From positions 3,289,001 through 3,353,000 of the forward strand of contig NZ_AP027266.1 in the NCBI RefSeq assembly GCF_036322625.1: a stretch of 64,000 nucleotides of DNA, in the 5' to 3' direction. The notes under the pieces were generated by a model. The model saw only the letters and a program-made list of their open reading frames with translations, was not told the origin of the DNA and searched no databases. The stretch comes from Roseicyclus marinus. GTDB taxonomy: Bacteria > Pseudomonadota > Alphaproteobacteria > Rhodobacterales > Rhodobacteraceae. Below, in pieces: positions 45,037-54,847 of this stretch. Position 1 is the first letter of the stretch; each line of letters begins with the position of its first letter. Made by a program: the position numbers and the translations under genes.

Positions 45037-46509
45037 TCACACACCCGGGTCGAACATCGGGAATGTGACGCCCAGCGCCCAGCCCAGGATCACCCCCAGG
45101 CCGACACCAACCGCCACCACCGATCCGGTCCGCTTGCCCAGGAACCGCCCCATCATCCCGTAGCTCAGGTAGAACAAGCCGATCACCGGCAGGATCAGGA
45201 TCAGGAAAAACAACCGCTCGAAATCCAGCGCCACCGCGATCCCGAGCGAGATCAGGAACATCCCCCGCGCCACCACCCGCCGCCACAGCGCGGCGCGCGT
45301 CGCCTCCGACAAGACCGCATCGGCCAGCATCGCCAGAACCGCCCCCGGCAAGATCGCGGCGATCACCGCCAACCGGCCCGGATGCGGCACGAAACTGCCC
45401 ACGTAGCGATCCATGATCCCGCCAAAGACGACGATCCCGTAAACCGCCAGGCCCAGCCCCAGCCAGATCCCCCGCCGCACAGGCATCCCCCCGGCCCAGG
45501 CCGCCCCACCCAGCACCAGCGCGCCATAAAGCGCCAGGTGCAGCGCCAGGTAATCGGCCACCAGAACCGGCAGGAATCTTGTCTCGAACAGGCTGAGCAG
45601 ACCCGGTGCCACCAGCGCGGGCAACACCGCCAGCGCCCAGAACATCCCCCGCTCCGGGTGCCAGGGCGCCGGCCCCTCGGGCAAAAGCCGCGCCGCAGGC
45701 AGGACAAGCAGCACGATTCCGAACAGGGTCAGGATGATCCAGGGGCCAAGCGCCACCGCGCCCGCCTGCGGCACCATCCCGAAACTTGCCGCGATCCAGT
45801 CGATGCCGCTCTCGATCCCTGCGGGCGCATACAGCACCCCCACATGCTCCACAAACGGCACGGCCTCGGCCCGGCGGGCGAAACCCTCTCCCGGAGTGCC
45901 GACCGTCTCCCCCTCGGTCGCGCCCAGATCGGCCATCACCCGCTGCGCTTCCCCGCGCAACGCGCCTTCCCAGGCCCCGTTCAGCATCAACAGGTTGGCC
46001 GGTTCCTCCGCCGTCACCGCCTGGCTGAAAATCGAGATGCCCACGATCGCCGCGACCCGCGCATCGGCCAGCCCCTGTCGCACCACGATGTCCGAGGCCA
46101 TGGAATGCCCCACCAGCGCCACATGCGGCTCCGCACCGGGCAGAGCCACCGCGTAATCCGTCACGCGCGCGGTTTCCGCCATCAACAACCGTGTCGTCCC
46201 GTCGATGCTGCTTACATCGCCCGACATCGGCACCGGGTTGCGGCCATGCCCCTCGAAATCGAAACTGACGGTGATGAACCCCGCCCGCGCAAGGCTCAGC
46301 TGCCAGGCGGCCATCAACTGCCGCGATCCGGCAAAGCCATGCGCGATGACCACCACCGGCCCTTCCGCCTCGGGCAGGCGCATCACGGTGACGGGCGTCT
46401 CGCCCACGCGGTCCTGCGAGATGGCAAGCCCCGCGCGCGGCGCTTCCAGCCCCCAAAGACCCAGCGCGATGCACAGCACCGCCACGCCTGCCACGATCGC
46501 CTGTTTCAT
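45037..46509 (-). CDS. Alpha/beta hydrolase fused to a multi-helix membrane domain
   Basis: 490 residues. After an N-terminal signal anchor (MKQAIVAGVAVLCIALGLWGL), the first half is an alpha/beta hydrolase (VVVIAHGFAGSRQLMA; SFDFEGHGRN; nucleophile Ser in LVGHSMASDI). The second half (from about 255) has roughly eight hydrophobic helices with no family I recognise. This layout would place the hydrolase on the periplasmic side. Substrate unknown. ATG 46509. Confidence 0.8.
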   Translation of the reverse strand: MKQAIVAGVAVLCIALGLWGLEAPRAGLAISQDRVGETPVTVMRLPEAEGPVVVIAHGFAGSRQLMAAWQLSLARAGFITVSFDFEGHGRNPVPMSGDVSSIDGTTRLLMAETARVTDYAVALPGAEPHVALVGHSMASDIVVRQGLADARVAAIVGISIFSQAVTAEEPANLLMLNGAWEGALRGEAQRVMADLGATEGETVGTPGEGFARRAEAVPFVEHVGVLYAPAGIESGIDWIAASFGMVPQAGAVALGPWIILTLFGIVLLVLPAARLLPEGPAPWHPERGMFWALAVLPALVAPGLLSLFETRFLPVLVADYLALHLALYGALVLGGAAWAGGMPVRRGIWLGLGLAVYGIVVFGGIMDRYVGSFVPHPGRLAVIAAILPGAVLAMLADAVLSEATRAALWRRVVARGMFLISLGIAVALDFERLFFLILILPVIGLFYLSYGMMGRFLGKRTGSVVAVGVGLGVILGWALGVTFPMFDPGV

Positions 46510-46635
46510 GCCGCCACCCGTCACACCAACCTCCCCGACACATAGCAGCACGCCTTGCCCCGCCAACAGCCAAAGCCACTGGCCAGCGTCGCCGCTTCAT
46601 GGTCTATGCCGCCGAAACCCCGGAGCGACCCAGCG

Positions 46636-47511
46636 ATGTTCACCCTCACGCTTGTCACGAATCCCGCGATGATCCTCGACCCGGCGCTGGTCCGTGCGCT
46701 GCGCGACGCGCTCGGCGGCGGCGATGCCATCTGGCTCGACCCCAATTCCGCCGCCGAATTCAGCCTGCCCAAACCGCCCCGGAACCTAGACGAGATCCGC
46801 GCGAGCCTGAGCGCCGAAGGCGTCGATCTCGTCTGCCAGCCCAGCGCGGGCCGCCGCAAGAAACTGCTTCTGGCCGATATGGATTCGACCATGATCCAGC
46901 AGGAATGCATCGACGAACTGGCCGCCGCCGCCGGCATCGGGGCAAAGGTCGCGGCCATCACCGCGCGCGCCATGAACGGCGAACTGGATTTCGAGGCGGC
47001 GCTGAAGGAACGCGTGGCGCTGCTCGCGGGCCTGCCCGAAACCGTCATCGCCGATGTTCTGGCCACCCGCATCACCATGATGCCCGGCGGCGCGACGCTT
47101 GTCGCCACGATGCGCGCCAACGGGGCCTATGCCGCGCTTGTTTCGGGGGGCTTCACCGCCTTCACCGCCGCCGTGGCCGAAAAGCTCGGCTTTCAGGAAC
47201 ACCGCGCCAACACCCTCCATGTCGATCAGAGCAAACTGACCGGCACGGTCGCCGAACCGATCCTGGGCCGCGAGGCCAAGGTCGCAGCGCTCGAGGATCT
47301 GACCACGAAACTCGCCATCACCGAGGGCGATGTGCTCGCCATCGGCGACGGGGCCAATGACCTCGGCATGCTCACGCGCGCAGGGCTGGGGGTCGCGGTC
47401 CATGCCAAACCCGTGGTGCAGGCACAGGCCGCCCATGCGATCAACCACGGCGACCTGACCACGCTTCTCTATATCCAGGGCTACGCAAAGACCGATTTCG
47501 TCACCGCGTGA
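46636..47511 (+). CDS. serB: Phosphoserine phosphatase
   Basis: 291 residues. HAD motif I LLLADMDSTMIQQE (nucleophile Asp81, Asp83), motif II ALVSGGFTAF, motif III with IGDGANDLGML and Lys in GREAKVAAL. An N-terminal ACT-like region precedes it. Known role: last step of serine synthesis. Starts at ATG 46636; the gene is not linked to serC/serA in one operon but lies within 10 kb. Confidence 0.95.
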   Translation: MFTLTLVTNPAMILDPALVRALRDALGGGDAIWLDPNSAAEFSLPKPPRNLDEIRASLSAEGVDLVCQPSAGRRKKLLLADMDSTMIQQECIDELAAAAGIGAKVAAITARAMNGELDFEAALKERVALLAGLPETVIADVLATRITMMPGGATLVATMRANGAYAALVSGGFTAFTAAVAEKLGFQEHRANTLHVDQSKLTGTVAEPILGREAKVAALEDLTTKLAITEGDVLAIGDGANDLGMLTRAGLGVAVHAKPVVQAQAAHAINHGDLTTLLYIQGYAKTDFVTA

Positions 47512-47516
47512 GTTGG

Positions 47517-47693
47517 CCAGCGGGTCAAGGATGCCGCAGGCACCGCCAAGGGCGGCTTGTCCTTGACGCGCTGGACGACTCGCACAGGCTGGAACAGGCC
47601 TGTTTGCGGGCAGACTTGCCAGCAAACGGCCTCCTTGCAAGAACCCTCCCCCCGGAACGCCGACGGGGCCATCGCACCCACGCGATGACCCCG
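47517..47693. other. Series of three hairpins between serB and gltB
   Basis: The first has 15-bp arms with one mismatch (47517-47531 and 47560-47574), with a smaller CCGCC/GGCGG hairpin in its loop. The second has arms at 47596-47607 and 47622-47632 with one bulge. The third has 11-bp arms with one mismatch (47666-47676 and 47683-47693). No T tract follows any of them. They fill most of the 215-base gap between convergent genes and may end both transcripts or form a repeat element. Confidence 0.6.
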
Positions 47694-47726
47694 CCGAAAA
47701 GGCCGCATGGCCGATGAGGCGCGCGG

Positions 47727-50700
47727 TTACTCCGCCGGAACGGCCGCCGCCTCCTGGGTGATCGGATGGGACAGCTTGTCCAGCATCTCCTTGGGGCAAA
47801 CCTGCAGGAAATTGCCGCGCTCCATCTCCCAATGCTGGAGGATATCGGCCGCGCGCCGCGATCCGGTCTCGCGCAGATGCGCCTCGATCAGACCCTTCAA
47901 CTGGTTCTCCCAATGCGCCACCGTGACCGGGCAGGTCACCAGCGTCTCGAGGTTCATGTTCACCCGCGCGATCCCCTCGGGGTCATACAGATACGCCATG
48001 CCCCCGGTCATCCCGGCGCCGAAATTGGCCCCGATCCGACCCAGAATGACGGCAACGCCGCCGGTCATGTATTCGCAGCCATTCGACCCGCAGCCCTCGA
48101 CCACGACCTTGGCCCCCGAATTGCGCACGGCGAACCGCTCGCCCGCACGACCGGCGGCAAACAGGTAGCCATCGGTCGCCCCGTACAGCACCGTATTGCC
48201 GATGATCACGTTCTCATGCGCGACCAGCGGGCTGTCCTGCACGGGTTTGACCACGATGGTGCCCCCCGACAGACCCTTGCCGACATAATCGTTGCTGTCG
48301 CCCGTCACTTCCAGCTTCAGCCCCGGCGCGGCAAAGGCCCCCAGCGATTGCCCCGCCGACCCCTGCAGCTTGACCGTCAGATGGTCGGGCTGCAGCGCGT
48401 TGCGCATCCCGAACGCCTGCACGATATGACTCGAGGTCCGCGTCCCGATGGTGCGCAGCGTGTTCTGCACCGCATAAGACAGCTGCATCTTCTCGCCATC
48501 CTGCAAGAACCGGCTCGCATCGGCCACGATCTGCGCGTCCAGCGTATCGGGCACCACATTGCGCGGCTTGTTGCGGTCGTACTTGATCTTCTGCGCCCCA
48601 TCGACGGTGATCAGCATCGGGTTGAGATCCAGATCATCCAGATGCGCCGCCCCGCGCGACACCTGCGTCAGCAGGTCGGCGCGCCCGATCACGTCATCGA
48701 GGCTCCGCGCCCCGATGGAGGCAAGGATTTCCCGAACCTCCTGCGCGTAGAAGGTGATCAGGTTCACCACCTTGTCCGCATTGCCGGTGAACTTGGCCCG
48801 CAGCCGTTCATCCTGCGTGCAGACCCCCACGGGACAGGTGTTGGACTGGCACTGGCGCACCATGATGCAGCCCATGGCGATCAGGGCGGCGGTGCCGATC
48901 CCGTATTCCTCGGCTCCCATCATCGCGGCCATGACGATGTCGCGCCCGGTGCGCAGACCGCCATCGGTGCGCAGCGTGATCCGGTCGCGCAGGTTGTTCA
49001 TCGCCAGAACCTGGTGCGCCTCGGTCAGACCCATTTCCCAGGGCAGACCCGCATATTTGATCGAGGTCGCGGGGCTGGCCCCCGTGCCGCCGTTGTGGCC
49101 CGAGATCAGGATGATATCCGCCTTGGCCTTGGCGACACCGGCGGCAATCGTGCCGACGCCGCTCGATGCCACCAGCTTCACCGTCACCTTGGCGCGCGGG
49201 TTGATCTGCTTGAGGTCATAGATCAGCTGCGCCAGATCCTCGATCGAATAGATGTCGTGATGCGGCGGGGGCGAAATCAGCGTCACGCCCTTGGTCGAAT
49301 GCCGCAGACGCGCGATGAGTTCCGTCACCTTCATGCCGGGCAGCTGGCCACCCTCGCCGGGCTTGGCCCCTTGCGCGACCTTGATCTCCAGCTCTTCGCA
49401 ATGGTTCAGGTATTCGGCGGTCACGCCGAACCGGCCCGATGCGACCTGCTTGATCTTGGCGCTCGGGTTGTCGCCATTGGGCTCCGGCACGAAATGCGCC
49501 GGATCTTCGCCGCCCTCGCCCGAATCCGATTTCGCGCCGATCCGGTTCATCGCCACGTTCAGCGTCTTGTGCGCCTCGGGCGACAGCGCGCCAAGGCTCA
49601 TCCCCGGCGTCACGAACCGCTTGCGGATCGAGGTGATGCTTTCCACCTCCTCGATCGGCACCGGCGCGCCCAGCGGCTTGATGTCCAGCAGATCGCGCAG
49701 GTGGATCGGCGGATTGCTCCGCATCTTCTCGGAATATTGCTTCCACAGGCTATAGGACGCGCGGTTGCAGGCCTCTTGCAGCATGTGCATCGAGGTCGCT
49801 TCCCAGGCGTGCTTTTCGCCCGACCGCCGCGCCTTGTAGAACCCGCCGATGGGCAACACGCCCTCGCCGCGCAGGAATCCCTTGGCGTGAACCTCCTCGG
49901 CCTTCTTCTGCAGACCGCTGACCCCGATCCCCGAGATGCGCGACAGCATGCCGGGGAAATATTCCGCGACCATCGCACGGGACAGGCCCACAGCCTCGAA
50001 GTTCAGACCCCCCCGATACGAGGAAATCACCGAAATCCCCATCTTCGACATGATCTTGAGCAGGCCCGCATCGACCGCGGCGCGATAGCGCGCCATGGCT
50101 TCGGTCAGCGTGCCCTCGATCAGGCCGCGATTGATCCGGTCGGCAATCGAATCCTGCGCCAGGTAGGCGTTGACCGTCGTCGCCCCACAGCCCACCAGGA
50201 CCGCGAAATAATGCGGGTCGATGCATTCGGCCGACCGCACGTTCAGCGAACAGAAGGTGCGCAGCCCCTGCCGCGTCAGCCACGAATGCACCGCACTGGT
50301 GGCAAGGATCATCGGCATCGCCACGCGCCCGTCACCCTGCTCCTGATCGGTCAGGATGATGTGACCCGCGCCGGACCGCACGGCATCTTCCGCCTCGTGG
50401 CGGATCCGCTCCAGCCCCTCGCGCAGCGCATCGGGCTTGCCCCCCGCCGGGAAGGTGCAGTCGATCGTGACATGCTCGGCGTTGAAATGGCGCACCATCG
50501 CCTCGAACTGGGCATTGGCGACAAAGGGGCTTTCCAGGACCAGGATCTCGGTCTGGCTCGAGTCCTCATCCAGCACGTTCTTGAGGTTGCCGAACCGGGT
50601 CTTGAGGCTCATCACCCGGTATTCCCGCAAACTGTCGATGGGCGGGTTGGTCACCTGGCTGAAATTCTGCCGGAAATAATGCGACAGCGGGCGGTAGATG

Positions 50701-52265
50701 CTCGACAGAACCGCCGCCGGCGTGTCGTCCCCCATCGAGGCCAGCGCCTCCTTGCCATCCTCGGCCATGGGCGCAAGGATCTGCTCCAGCTCTTCCAGCG
50801 TATAGCCCGCCGCGACCTGGCGGCGGCGCAGCTCGGTGCCCTCGAACAGCGTCCTTTCGCTCGCGCCCTCGGTCTCGGCGGCCAGGTCCACGATCTTGCC
50901 GACCCAATCCCCAAAGGGGCGCGAGGCCGCCAGCTTGTCCTTCATCTCGGTGTCGTGGAACAGCTTGCCCTCGGTCATGTCGACCGCGATCATCTGGCCC
51001 GGGCCAAGCGCGCCCTTTTCCACCACGGTCGCCTCGTTCACCGGAACCATCCCGGCCTCGGACCCGGCGATCAGCATCCCCTCACCCGTCACGACATAGC
51101 GCATGGGCCGCAGACCGTTCCGGTCCAGACCCGCACAAACCCAGCGCCCATCGGTCATGGCCAGCGCGGCGGGTCCGTCCCAGGGCTCCATCACGGAATT
51201 GCAGTAGGAATACATGTCCTGCCACGCCTTGGGCAGCTCGGTCGCGGTGTTCGACCAGGCCTCGGGCACCAGCATCGTCTTGGCCATGGGCGCGATCCGG
51301 CCCGCGCGCACCAGCACCTCGAACACGGCATCCAGCGCGCCCGAATCGCTCGAGCCTTGCGGGATGATCGGCTTGATATCCTCGGCCATCTCCCCGAAAT
51401 AGGTCGAGGCCATGCGGATCTCGTGGCTCTTCATCCAGTTGACGTTGCCCTTGAGCGTGTTGATCTCGCCGTTATGCGCGAGCATCCGGAACGGCTGCGC
51501 CAACCACCACTGCGGAAAGGTGTTGGTGGAATAGCGCTGGTGATAGATCGCGAATGCGCTCTCGAAGCGCTCGTCCTTCAGGTCGGGATAGAATTCGGCC
51601 ACGTCTTGGGCCAGCATCATGCCCTTGTAGATGATCGACCGGCACGAAAAGCTGCACAGGTACAATTCCTTGATCCCTGCGGCCTGGGCGGCTTTCTCGA
51701 TCCGGCGGCGGATGACGTAAAGCTCCCGCTCGAAGGTCTCCACATCCACGCCCTTGGCGTTCGAGATGATGATCTGCTCGATCTCGGGGCGGGTCGCATT
51801 GGCCTTGTCCCCCAGAACCGACACATCCACCGGCACATGGCGCCAGCCATAGATGTAATGGCCCATCCGCAGCACTTCGGATTCCACGATGGTCCGGCAG
51901 GTTTCCTGCGCCGCGAAATTGGTGCGCGGCAGGAAAACCTGGCCCACGGCCATCAGCTCGTCCTTGCGCGGCTCATGCCCGGTGCGGCGGACCTGGTCGT
52001 AAAAGAACTGGACCGGGATCTGCACATGGATGCCCGCACCGTCGCCCGTCTTGCCATCGGCATCGACAGCGCCCCGGTGCCAGACCGCCTTCAGCGCGTT
52101 GATCCCGTTTTCCACGACCTTGCGCGACGGTTTCCCGTCGATGGACACGACAAGCCCCACACCGCAGGACGAATGTTCATCCTCGTCGCGGTACAGGCTG
52201 TTCTCGGCCATCCACTGGCGCTTGGCTTCCTCGGCTGCAACCCAGGTGGCGTCATAGGTCGTCAT
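47727..52265 (-). CDS. gltB: Glutamate synthase (NADPH) large chain
   Basis: 1,512 residues. N-terminal class II amidotransferase with nucleophile Cys34 after a short propeptide (EDEHSSCGVGLV), the central domain, the FMN-binding synthase domain (VKLVASSGVGTIAAGVAKA, ISGHNGGTGASP), the iron-sulfur cysteines in GCIMVRQCQSNTCPVGVC, and a C-terminal beta-helix domain (GGTIVVKP, GNTVLYGATDG). Known role: makes two glutamates from glutamine and 2-oxoglutarate. ATG 52265 has GGAGGGAC upstream. gltD lies upstream with one exported-protein gene between. Confidence 0.97.
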   Translation of the reverse strand: MTTYDATWVAAEEAKRQWMAENSLYRDEDEHSSCGVGLVVSIDGKPSRKVVENGINALKAVWHRGAVDADGKTGDGAGIHVQIPVQFFYDQVRRTGHEPRKDELMAVGQVFLPRTNFAAQETCRTIVESEVLRMGHYIYGWRHVPVDVSVLGDKANATRPEIEQIIISNAKGVDVETFERELYVIRRRIEKAAQAAGIKELYLCSFSCRSIIYKGMMLAQDVAEFYPDLKDERFESAFAIYHQRYSTNTFPQWWLAQPFRMLAHNGEINTLKGNVNWMKSHEIRMASTYFGEMAEDIKPIIPQGSSDSGALDAVFEVLVRAGRIAPMAKTMLVPEAWSNTATELPKAWQDMYSYCNSVMEPWDGPAALAMTDGRWVCAGLDRNGLRPMRYVVTGEGMLIAGSEAGMVPVNEATVVEKGALGPGQMIAVDMTEGKLFHDTEMKDKLAASRPFGDWVGKIVDLAAETEGASERTLFEGTELRRRQVAAGYTLEELEQILAPMAEDGKEALASMGDDTPAAVLSSIYRPLSHYFRQNFSQVTNPPIDSLREYRVMSLKTRFGNLKNVLDEDSSQTEILVLESPFVANAQFEAMVRHFNAEHVTIDCTFPAGGKPDALREGLERIRHEAEDAVRSGAGHIILTDQEQGDGRVAMPMILATSAVHSWLTRQGLRTFCSLNVRSAECIDPHYFAVLVGCGATTVNAYLAQDSIADRINRGLIEGTLTEAMARYRAAVDAGLLKIMSKMGISVISSYRGGLNFEAVGLSRAMVAEYFPGMLSRISGIGVSGLQKKAEEVHAKGFLRGEGVLPIGGFYKARRSGEKHAWEATSMHMLQEACNRASYSLWKQYSEKMRSNPPIHLRDLLDIKPLGAPVPIEEVESITSIRKRFVTPGMSLGALSPEAHKTLNVAMNRIGAKSDSGEGGEDPAHFVPEPNGDNPSAKIKQVASGRFGVTAEYLNHCEELEIKVAQGAKPGEGGQLPGMKVTELIARLRHSTKGVTLISPPPHHDIYSIEDLAQLIYDLKQINPRAKVTVKLVASSGVGTIAAGVAKAKADIILISGHNGGTGASPATSIKYAGLPWEMGLTEAHQVLAMNNLRDRITLRTDGGLRTGRDIVMAAMMGAEEYGIGTAALIAMGCIMVRQCQSNTCPVGVCTQDERLRAKFTGNADKVVNLITFYAQEVREILASIGARSLDDVIGRADLLTQVSRGAAHLDDLDLNPMLITVDGAQKIKYDRNKPRNVVPDTLDAQIVADASRFLQDGEKMQLSYAVQNTLRTIGTRTSSHIVQAFGMRNALQPDHLTVKLQGSAGQSLGAFAAPGLKLEVTGDSNDYVGKGLSGGTIVVKPVQDSPLVAHENVIIGNTVLYGATDGYLFAAGRAGERFAVRNSGAKVVVEGCGSNGCEYMTGGVAVILGRIGANFGAGMTGGMAYLYDPEGIARVNMNLETLVTCPVTVAHWENQLKGLIEAHLRETGSRRAADILQHWEMERGNFLQVCPKEMLDKLSHPITQEAAAVPAE

Positions 52266-53088
52266 GGTCAGTCCCTCCGTTCGGGCCGGGCATCGCCTCA
52301 TGCGCGAGGACCCGGAAAATCTGGTCGGAAATCGATTGGTCAGAGCGGGGCAAGCCGCTGAACATCTCGCCGCAATCGTAGATCGGTTGCAGCGTCAAAA
52401 AGCCCGGCTCGCCGGGTTCGGCGAATTCCATCGGGCTGCTGTTGTATTCGAAGCTTTCGCCGCTGGCGTCGGTCACGGTTTCCAGACCGCCAAAGAACAA
52501 TCGCCAGCCTTCATGGACGAACTGGTTGCCCTGAACGCGGCGCGTGCCCCCATCCGACGGGTATTGATAGGAAAACTCGGTCACGGCCAGCGTCCGGCCA
52601 TCGACGGTGATCTCGTCCCCGGTCAGCCGGTCGAACCCGGTGTAATCGCGCTGGAACGTCCCGAAATTCGAGGTCGTGACCGTGCTGAACACCATCGTGT
52701 CGCTGCCGGTTTCCAGCAATTCGCTCAGGCTTGCAGGGTCTTCCTCGGGCTCGACCAGGATGGTGGACCCGCCACCGCGCAGATCCCAACTGCGCAGCCA
52801 CCGGAATTCCGCATCGGTAAAGCTCAGGTAGAACGCGCTGTCCTCGTCGAGCGAGGCGCGCCACTGCGTGCCCGGCGGATCGGCCTCGCAGGTCCAGTGA
52901 TGGCTGACCATGCAGCCCCGCGCCTGAACCGTCAGAAAGGCGGTGCATCCGGGCGGCACCTGGAACAGCTCGGGCTCGCCCTGCGCCGATGCAGGTTCTG
53001 GTGAAGAAAGCGTAAAGACGGCAAGCGCGCAGCCGGAGGCCAGCGCGAAAATCGCGCCTGTCGTCCCCTGCTGTGCTCTCGTCGTCAT
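52252..53088 (-). CDS. Exported protein of unknown function between gltD and gltB
   Basis: 278 residues from the ATG at 53088. The signal region has GAIFALASGCALAVFTLSS. The mature part has cysteines in PPGCTAFLTVQARGCMVSHHWTCEADPPG and DCGEMFSG, an acidic character and alternating beta-like segments (VEPEEDPASLSELLETGSDTMVFSTVTTSNFGTF in part). I do not recognise a family. The last 14 bases overlap the gltB start, so it is probably cotranslated in the gltD-gltB operon. Confidence 0.65.
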   Translation of the reverse strand: MTTRAQQGTTGAIFALASGCALAVFTLSSPEPASAQGEPELFQVPPGCTAFLTVQARGCMVSHHWTCEADPPGTQWRASLDEDSAFYLSFTDAEFRWLRSWDLRGGGSTILVEPEEDPASLSELLETGSDTMVFSTVTTSNFGTFQRDYTGFDRLTGDEITVDGRTLAVTEFSYQYPSDGGTRRVQGNQFVHEGWRLFFGGLETVTDASGESFEYNSSPMEFAEPGEPGFLTLQPIYDCGEMFSGLPRSDQSISDQIFRVLAHEAMPGPNGGTDHDDL

Positions 53089-53199
53089 ATCCGTCAATCT
53101 TCCTGACATATCCCGAACCGGGTCATCCGCGCCTGTCGTGCATCTGTAACTACGCGATCACGACAGCATCCCTACGGATGCACGCCGTGATCGTAACGC

Positions 53200-54636
53200 T
53201 CATTCCGCCGCGACCGCGCCGCTGACCGCCAGCTTCTCGAGGATCGCCTCGGCCGCCTCGCGCCCGTCCCGGATCGCCCAGACCACAAGGCTCGCGCCCC
53301 GCACGATATCGCCCACGGCATAGACATTGGGGATCTGGGTTTCATGGGTGCGGAAATTGGCCTTGATCGTGCCCCAGCGCGTCACTTCCAGCTCCGGGCA
53401 ACCCCAAAGCGTCGGAAGATCCTCGGGCTCGAAGCCCAGCGCCTTGATGACAAGATCCGCGCCCTCGACGTAATCCGCGCCCTCAATGATCTCGGGGCTT
53501 TGACGGCCCGTCGCATCCGGCTGACCCAGGCGCATCTTCTGCACCATCACGCCATCCACGGCATCGCCGCCGGCAAAACCCTTGGGCGTGGAAAGCCATA
53601 CGAAATCAACGCCTTCTTCCTCGGCATTGGCGACTTCGCGCTGGCTTCCCGGCATGTTCGCCTTGTCGCGGCGATACAGGCATTTGACGCTGACCGCATC
53701 CTGCCGGATCGCCGTGCGCACGCAATCCATCGCCGTGTCGCCACCGCCGATCACGACGACGCGCTTGCCCTTGGCGTTCAATTCGCCGCTCTCGAATTCC
53801 GGCACTTCATCGCCGAAACTCTTGCGGTTGGACGCGGTCAGATAGTCGATCGCCCGCACGATGCCCGCAGCGCCCACACCCGGTGCGTTCAGGTCGCGCG
53901 ACTTGTAGACGCCGGTCGCGATGACCACGAAATCATGCTTGCCGCGAATGGCGTCAAAGCTGATCGAGCTGCCGACGTCGCAATTTTGGACAAACTCGAT
54001 CCCCGCCGCTTCCAGCTGCGCGATGCGGCGCATCACGACATCCTTCTCCAGCTTGAATCCGGGAATGCCATAGGTCATCAGCCCGCCCGCGCGGTCGTAG
54101 CGGTCATAGACCGTGACCTGCAGACCGGCCCGGCGCAGCATGTCGGCCGCGGCCAGACCACCGGGGCCCGCACCGATGATCCCAACGGATTCAGGGCGTT
54201 CCACCGACGGCGCGATGGGCTTCACCCAACCTTCGTCCCAGGCGGTATCGGTCAGGTATTTCTCGACCGACCCGATCGTGACGGTGCCATGGCCCGATTG
54301 CTCGATGACGCAATTGCCTTCGCACAGACGGTCCTGCGGGCAGATCCGGCCACAGATCTCGGGAAAGGTGTTGGTCGCCTGGCTCAGCTCATAGGCTTCC
54401 TGCAGCCGCCCTTCGGCGGTCAGCTTGAGCCAATCAGGAATGTTGTTGTGCAGCGGACAATGCGACTGGCAATAGGGCACGCCGCACTGGCTGCACCGCC
54501 CCGCCTGTTCCGACGCCTTGTCACGCGCATATTCGCCGTAAATTTCTCCGAAATCTTCCCGGCGTAGATTCGGCGGACGCTTCTCGGGCATCTCTTTGTC
54601 GACGGTCACGAATTTCAACATGGGTTGCTTGGCCAC
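53200..54636 (-). CDS. gltD: Glutamate synthase small chain
   Basis: 478 residues. N-terminal 4Fe-4S cysteines in GRCSQCGVPYCQSHCP (48, 51, 56, 60) and CGRICPQDRLCEGNC (95-109), FAD motif IGAGPGGLAAADML (about 154), and NADPH motif VVVIGGGDTAMDCVRTA. Known role: passes NADPH electrons to GltB. Start is GTG at 54636, with GGGAG seven bases upstream; an in-frame ATG at 54621 lacks that signal. Confidence 0.96.
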   Translation of the reverse strand: MAKQPMLKFVTVDKEMPEKRPPNLRREDFGEIYGEYARDKASEQAGRCSQCGVPYCQSHCPLHNNIPDWLKLTAEGRLQEAYELSQATNTFPEICGRICPQDRLCEGNCVIEQSGHGTVTIGSVEKYLTDTAWDEGWVKPIAPSVERPESVGIIGAGPGGLAAADMLRRAGLQVTVYDRYDRAGGLMTYGIPGFKLEKDVVMRRIAQLEAAGIEFVQNCDVGSSISFDAIRGKHDFVVIATGVYKSRDLNAPGVGAAGIVRAIDYLTASNRKSFGDEVPEFESGELNAKGKRVVVIGGGDTAMDCVRTAIRQDAVSVKCLYRRDKANMPGSQREVANAEEEGVDFVWLSTPKGFAGGDAVDGVMVQKMRLGQPDATGRQSPEIIEGADYVEGADLVIKALGFEPEDLPTLWGCPELEVTRWGTIKANFRTHETQIPNVYAVGDIVRGASLVVWAIRDGREAAEAILEKLAVSGAVAAE

Positions 54637-54847
54637 GAAACATCTCCCATCCTAGCTGCGCCCCTATACAAAGAGCGCACGGGGATAAAAAGACAACAAT
54701 ACTTACCTATTTGCAGATTCTTTGGGCACCACCAGGCAAAAGCCCTGAAATCTGGACCTAAACAAGGTCACAAAACGGACCTATCGAGAAAATTATCATG
54801 TCATACCAGAACCTTAGGTTTTTTTCTTTTTCGTTGAGGTTTTGGTG
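54637..54847. promoter_or_regulatory. AT-rich divergent promoter region of gltD and uppP
   Basis: A 211-base gap between two divergent genes, richer in A/T than the flanks, with a short GACCT/AGGTC dyad and a run TTTTTTTCTTTTT at 54820-54832. Promoters for both genes should lie here; none can be named with confidence. Confidence 0.45.

Noticed and set aside
47766-52361. A 1,531-codon open frame opposite gltB
   Set aside because: It is antisense to a textbook gltB; high third-position GC keeps the opposite frame open. Its product is Arg/His/Gln-rich and unlike any protein.
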